Source of the DNA: Leadbetterella byssophila_A
Lineage (GTDB): Bacteria > Bacteroidota > Bacteroidia > Cytophagales > Spirosomataceae
NCBI GenBank assembly: GCA_040394735.1
Contig: JBEBRR010000012.1
Coordinates: 4,335-68,334 of the forward strand
Length of the DNA stretch: 64,000 nt
Reading direction: 5' to 3'
The translations under genes were made by a program, and so were the position numbers. The first letter of the stretch is position 1. Every line of letters begins with the position of its first letter. Positions 60,621 to 64,000 of this stretch are shown here, one piece after another. The notes under the pieces are model-generated. The model was not told the DNA's origin. It searched no databases and saw nothing but the letters and a program-made list of their open reading frames with translations.

Positions 60621-61766
60621 ATGTCTAAAATCAAAGTAGGTGTTGTAGGCACGGGCTTTATAGGACCTGCACACATCGAAGCTCTGAGAAGGCTGCCCAA
60701 CGTAGACGTGGTGGCCCTATGTGAGGTAAACCTCGAACTGGCCACGGCAAAAGCAGCGCAACTGGGCATTGAAAGACCCTGTACATTTGATCAGCTGCTG
60801 GCCATGGAAGACATTCAGTCAGTACACATCTGTACTCCTAACTTCCTTCATTTCCGGCAGGCCAAAGCCGTTCTGGAGGCCGGCAAGCATGTGATCTGCG
60901 AAAAACCACTGGCCACAGACGTGAACGAAGCCAGAGAGCTGACAGAGCTGGCCGCTGCCAAAGGGCTGGTGAATGCCGTTCATTTTAACCTGAGATACTA
61001 CCCGCTGGTAAGGCAGATTAAAACCATGCGTGAAAAGGGGGAAGTCGGCGAAATCTATAGCATCCTGGGCTCTTATCTGCAGGACTGGCTGTTTTACAAT
61101 ACCGACTACAGCTGGCGGCTGGAGCCGGACAAATCAGGAGATACCCGTGCCGTGGCCGATATCGGCTCACACCTGATTGACATGATCGAATATACCTCCG
61201 GGCTGAAAATCACTGAAGTCTTTGCCGATTTTAATATCATTCACAAGATCCGGAAAAAGCCGCTGAAGGCCGTAGAAACCTACTCGGGCAAGATGCTGAC
61301 CCCGGAAGACTACGCCGATGTGCAGATCAACACCGAAGATCACGCCACCATCCTGCTTCGCTTTGATAACGGGAACAAAGGTTCCGTAACCGTTTCACAG
61401 GTTTCTGCCGGCAGGAAAAACCAGCTGAAGCTTGAGATTTCCGGCTCCAACTGCACCATTGCCTTTAACTCGGAAGCTCCGAATGAAATGTGGATCGGCA
61501 AAAGAAATTCGGCCAATGAGCTGCTTATGCGGGATCCTTCACTGGTACATGCAGAAACAAGACCTCTCATTACCTATCCCGGCGGCCATAACGAAGGCTT
61601 CGGCGACACCTCCAAACAGATGTTTAAAGAAGTTTACGCCGCCATTGAAGAAGGAAAACAGCCGGCTGAACCGAAATTTCCGACCTTCGCCGACGGTTAC
61701 CGCGAGCTGCTGATCGCAGAAAGTATCCTGGAGAGCAGCAGAAGCGAGAAGTGGACGAAAGTCTGA
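60621..61766 (+). CDS. Gfo/Idh/MocA family oxidoreductase
   Basis: This 381-residue NAD(P)-dependent dehydrogenase has an N-terminal Rossmann domain with VGVVGTGFIGPAHIEAL, the catalytic-lysine motif CEKPLATDVNEA (about residue 95), and a C-terminal dimerisation domain with WRLEPDKSGDTRAVADIGSHLIDMIEY. It probably oxidises a sugar, inositol or related polyol. The sugar-isomerase-like gene downstream suggests a shared carbohydrate pathway, although the two are separated by a palindromic element. The substrate is unknown. Confidence 0.9.
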   Translation: MSKIKVGVVGTGFIGPAHIEALRRLPNVDVVALCEVNLELATAKAAQLGIERPCTFDQLLAMEDIQSVHICTPNFLHFRQAKAVLEAGKHVICEKPLATDVNEARELTELAAAKGLVNAVHFNLRYYPLVRQIKTMREKGEVGEIYSILGSYLQDWLFYNTDYSWRLEPDKSGDTRAVADIGSHLIDMIEYTSGLKITEVFADFNIIHKIRKKPLKAVETYSGKMLTPEDYADVQINTEDHATILLRFDNGNKGSVTVSQVSAGRKNQLKLEISGSNCTIAFNSEAPNEMWIGKRNSANELLMRDPSLVHAETRPLITYPGGHNEGFGDTSKQMFKEVYAAIEEGKQPAEPKFPTFADGYRELLIAESILESSRSEKWTKV

Positions 61767-61789
61767 CATGACGACTTCGCCTGTTTTTT

Positions 61790-61882
61790 TGAACCACATT
61801 AGCCATATAAGCGGTCTGCCGCTGCGGTCTTATAATAAGTTATCTATTAAAACTTATATGCCTGATGTGACTTTGTGGTTCA
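61790..61882. repeat. Inverted repeat (AACCACAT type)
   Basis: TGAACCACA (61790-61798) pairs with TGTGGTTCA (61874-61882), and CATATAAG (61804-61811) with CTTATATG (61853-61860). The arms resemble the outer arms of the composite element at 278-417 (AACCACATGAGGCATGTAAG), so it is a second copy of the same family. Confidence 0.7.
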
Positions 61883-61937
61883 GGTAAAAGGCGGAGCCGT
61901 TTATCGTTTAAAGTCATCCAACCAAATTTTTAATTCA

Positions 61938-62993
61938 ATGAAAACAATAAAAGGTCCCGGTATATTCCTCGCCCAATTTTTAAATGATGTCCCGCCGTTC
62001 AACACCCTGAACGGTATAGCAGATCATATGGCGTCACTGGGCTACAAAGGGCTGCAGATTCCGACCAATGACCCCAGTATTTTTGATGTAAAAAAAGCGG
62101 CGGAGTCCAAAACCTACGCCGATGAGATAAAAGGAAAGCTGGCCGAAAAAGGCCTGGAGATTACAGAACTGTCTACCCATTTGCAGGGGCAGCTGGTGGC
62201 CTCCCACCCTGTTTATAACCCCCTGTTCGACGCTTTTTCTCCGAAAGAAGTGCACGGAAACGAGCCGGCCCGCCGCAAATGGGCCATTGAGCAGGTCAAA
62301 CTGGCTGCCGTGGCTTCACGTAACCTGGGACTCACCTCTCATGTGGGCTTTTCAGGAGCACTGGCCTGGCCTTTTCTCTACCCGTGGCCTCAGCGACCCG
62401 CCGGCCTGATTGAAACCGCCTTTAAAGAACTGGGGAAACGGTGGAAGCCGATCCTCGATGTATTCGACGAAAACGGCGTGGATTATTGCTTTGAGCTGCA
62501 CCCGGGCGAAGACTTGTTTGACGGCGCCACATTTGAGCGCTTCCTGGAAAACGTGGACAATCACCCCAGGGCAAATATCAACTACGACCCGAGCCATTTT
62601 GTGCTTCAGGCATTGGATTATGTACAGTTTATTGATTTCTATTATGAAAGGATCAAAGCCTTCCATGTAAAAGATGCTGAATTCAACCCGACGGGGAAAC
62701 AGGGGGTATACAGCGGCTTTGCCGGCTGGGCCGACCGTGCGGGACGCTTCCGCTCTCTGGGTGACGGGCAGGTGGATTTCGGCGCGATCTTCTCCAAACT
62801 CTCCCAATACGGTTATGACGGCTGGGCCGTGCTGGAATGGGAATGCTGCATCAAATCATCCGAACAGGGTGCCCGCGAAGGCGCCCCCTTTATTGAAAGC
62901 CATATCATTGAAGTAGCTACCCGCGCCTTTGATGACTTTGCCGCCACCGGTACGGATGAGGGCGTAAATAAGCGTGTGCTTGGACTGGAGTAA
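61938..62993 (+). CDS. Sugar phosphate isomerase/epimerase family protein
   Basis: This 351-residue TIM-barrel protein belongs to the xylose-isomerase-like/AP-endonuclease-2 superfamily: metal-binding positions in FELHPGEDLFDG (about residue 188), INYDPSHFVLQALDYV (about 213), AFHVKDAEF (about 238) and LEWECC near residue 298. There is no signal peptide. It should act on a keto sugar or inosose-type substrate. The ATG at 61938 is preferred, because the longer frame runs into the upstream inverted repeat. It probably cooperates with the Gfo/Idh protein. Confidence 0.85.
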   Translation: MKTIKGPGIFLAQFLNDVPPFNTLNGIADHMASLGYKGLQIPTNDPSIFDVKKAAESKTYADEIKGKLAEKGLEITELSTHLQGQLVASHPVYNPLFDAFSPKEVHGNEPARRKWAIEQVKLAAVASRNLGLTSHVGFSGALAWPFLYPWPQRPAGLIETAFKELGKRWKPILDVFDENGVDYCFELHPGEDLFDGATFERFLENVDNHPRANINYDPSHFVLQALDYVQFIDFYYERIKAFHVKDAEFNPTGKQGVYSGFAGWADRAGRFRSLGDGQVDFGAIFSKLSQYGYDGWAVLEWECCIKSSEQGAREGAPFIESHIIEVATRAFDDFAATGTDEGVNKRVLGLE

Positions 62994-62994
62994 T

Positions 62995-63052
62995 CAACAG
63001 TGAACAGTTTCGAAATATTCATTTAAGCTGTTGTTAGCTGTTCATTGTTTTA
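62995..63052. repeat. Short palindromic repeat
   Basis: AACAGTGAACAGTTTCG (left) is inverted imperfectly by AGCTGTTGTTAGCTGTTCATTG (right). It is a variant of the AACAGTGAAC family. Confidence 0.6.
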
Positions 63053-63062
63053 TCTTATTCCT

Positions 63063-63962
63063 ATGGCGATAAAAAAAGTGGCTGTCATCGGTGCAACCGG
63101 GATGCTGGGGCAGCCTGTTACAAGAGAGTTTCTCCGGGCCGGGTTTCAGGTAAGTCTATTGGCCCGTGACCTTGAAAAGGCTGAAAAAATCTTCGGGCCT
63201 GATGTACGCCTGGTAAAGGGCGATCTGGGAGATATCAGCAGCTTACAGGAATTGATGGAAGGACAGGACGCACTTTACCTGAGCCTGTCCGTTGCTCAGA
63301 ACAGCACTGAAAATGATTTCCAACCGGAAAGGGACGGGCTTGAAAACCTGCTTGCGGCAGCCCGGAGTTTCCCCCGGCTGAGAATCGGGTATTTATCTTC
63401 GCTGGTTCAGTTCTACCAGGGCCGGAACGGCTTTCACTGGTGGGTATTTGCCCTCAAGCAGGAAGCCCTAGCTAAAATTAAAAACAGCGGGCAGCCCTAT
63501 TCCGTTTTCTATCCGTCCACCTTTATGGAAAACTTTGACAAAGGGGCTTACGTACAGGGCAATAAAATACTTCTCGCCGGCAAGTCGGCTCACCCGATGT
63601 TCTTTATTTCCGGAAACGACTACGGCAGGCAGGTGGTTAAGGCCTTTCAACTGGATCAGGACAATCATGAATATATAATTCAGGGCCCGGAAGGATATAC
63701 GGCTGATGAAGCGGCCAAAATTTACGCAGCAAACTATGCTTCCCCGAAGTTAAGCCTCCTGAAAATGCCCCTGGGACTCTTGTACTTTTTAGGAAATTTC
63801 AGCAAAAAGCTGAATTACGGCGCACGGATTATAGACGCCCTGAATAATTATCCCGAAAAATTTGAAGCGGGAGAAACCTGGGAAAAGCTCGGCCGCCCCG
63901 AAACCACATTTACCGACTATATCAGGGAAGTGAATAGTGAAAAACTAAAAGTGAAAAGTTAA
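63063..63962 (+). CDS. NmrA-like NAD(P)-binding protein
   Basis: This 299-residue protein has an atypical short-chain-dehydrogenase fold: VAVIGATGMLGQPVTREFL (nucleotide binding), LVKGDLGDISSLQELMEGQDALYLSL and YSVFYPSTFMENF. It lacks the usual Tyr-x3-Lys pattern, as NmrA-type proteins do, so it may be a reductase or redox sensor. The ATG at 63063 (MAIKKVAVIG) is chosen. The last ten residues, VNSEKLKVKS, and the stop are encoded by a palindromic repeat beginning at 63929. Confidence 0.82.
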   Translation: MAIKKVAVIGATGMLGQPVTREFLRAGFQVSLLARDLEKAEKIFGPDVRLVKGDLGDISSLQELMEGQDALYLSLSVAQNSTENDFQPERDGLENLLAAARSFPRLRIGYLSSLVQFYQGRNGFHWWVFALKQEALAKIKNSGQPYSVFYPSTFMENFDKGAYVQGNKILLAGKSAHPMFFISGNDYGRQVVKAFQLDQDNHEYIIQGPEGYTADEAAKIYAANYASPKLSLLKMPLGLLYFLGNFSKKLNYGARIIDALNNYPEKFEAGETWEKLGRPETTFTDYIREVNSEKLKVKS

Positions 63963-64000
63963 AGAAAATTCAGTACCCGATATAGGGGTATTCCTTCACT
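63929..64000. repeat. Palindromic repeat, cut by the window end
   Basis: AGTGAATAGTGAAAAACTAA and AAGTGAAAAGTTAAAG form the left half of a GTGAAAAGT-type element; the right half is outside the window. It encodes the C-terminal residues and stop of the NmrA-like protein. Confidence 0.65.

Overview
The window looks like a chromosomal segment of a Bacteroidota (Bacteroidetes) bacterium of intermediate GC, probably an environmental Sphingobacteriales/Chitinophagales/Cytophagales-type organism; the exact family cannot be read from the sequence. The evidence is: repeated promoter -7 boxes of the TAnnTTTG type just upstream of genes, few Shine-Dalgarno sites, a C-terminal type IX secretion sorting domain, a BspA-like repeat protein, PafA alkaline phosphatase, GH92 and GH2 glycosidases, DUF4403, OstA-like and DUF349 proteins. 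No phage, IS transposase, CRISPR array or rRNA operon is visible. One tRNA-Thr(UGU) is present.

Layout. 1-10.5 kb: housekeeping and small metabolic genes (pdhB, M20 amidohydrolase, nth-nspC, an antiporter, nagA, riboflavin synthase, a PASTA protein, a rhodanese). 10.5-16.3 kb: DUF488, a beta-barrel protein, a DUF4403 lipoprotein, OsmC, rpmB, dtd-mgtE. 16.4-29 kb: secreted hydrolases (GH92 with an esterase, S9 peptidase, PafA, GH2) and an orphan cysteine-rich lipoprotein. 30-36 kb: a tightly packed five-gene catabolic operon (ethanolamine-type permease, glutamine-synthetase-like ligase, Fe-alcohol dehydrogenase, PuuD-like hydrolase, aldehyde dehydrogenase), with a convergent threonine aldolase. 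37-40 kb: tRNA-Thr, a DUF349 protein, pdxH. 40-46.5 kb: a lasso-peptide-like locus: an unannotated 40-residue precursor, an AsnB-type cyclase, a second AsnB-like protein lacking the synthetase core, a phosphodiesterase-like enzyme and a T9SS-exported BspA-like repeat protein. 46.8-51.4 kb: four signalling genes (LytTR regulator, LuxR-type regulator with NarX-like kinase, TPR sensor kinase). 51.5-60.5 kb: envelope genes (OstA-like, lptC, an outer-membrane protein) interleaved with tilS, recN, SCO, cytochrome c and coaX. 60.6-64 kb: Gfo/Idh oxidoreductase, sugar isomerase-like TIM barrel, NAD(P)-binding protein.

How the parts work together. The 30-36 kb operon can be read as a complete route: import of an amino alcohol, gamma-glutamylation, two successive oxidations, and release of glutamate plus an amino acid (glycine if the substrate is ethanolamine). 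The 42.8-44.7 kb gene pair has the features of a lasso peptide precursor and its macrolactam synthetase, but no B1/B2 leader-processing genes are in the window. Between genes, several families of short palindromic repeats (GTGAAAAGT/AACAGTGAAC type, AACCACAT type, AGTTCCGAG type) recur; some supply stop codons or encode the C-terminal residues of neighbouring proteins.
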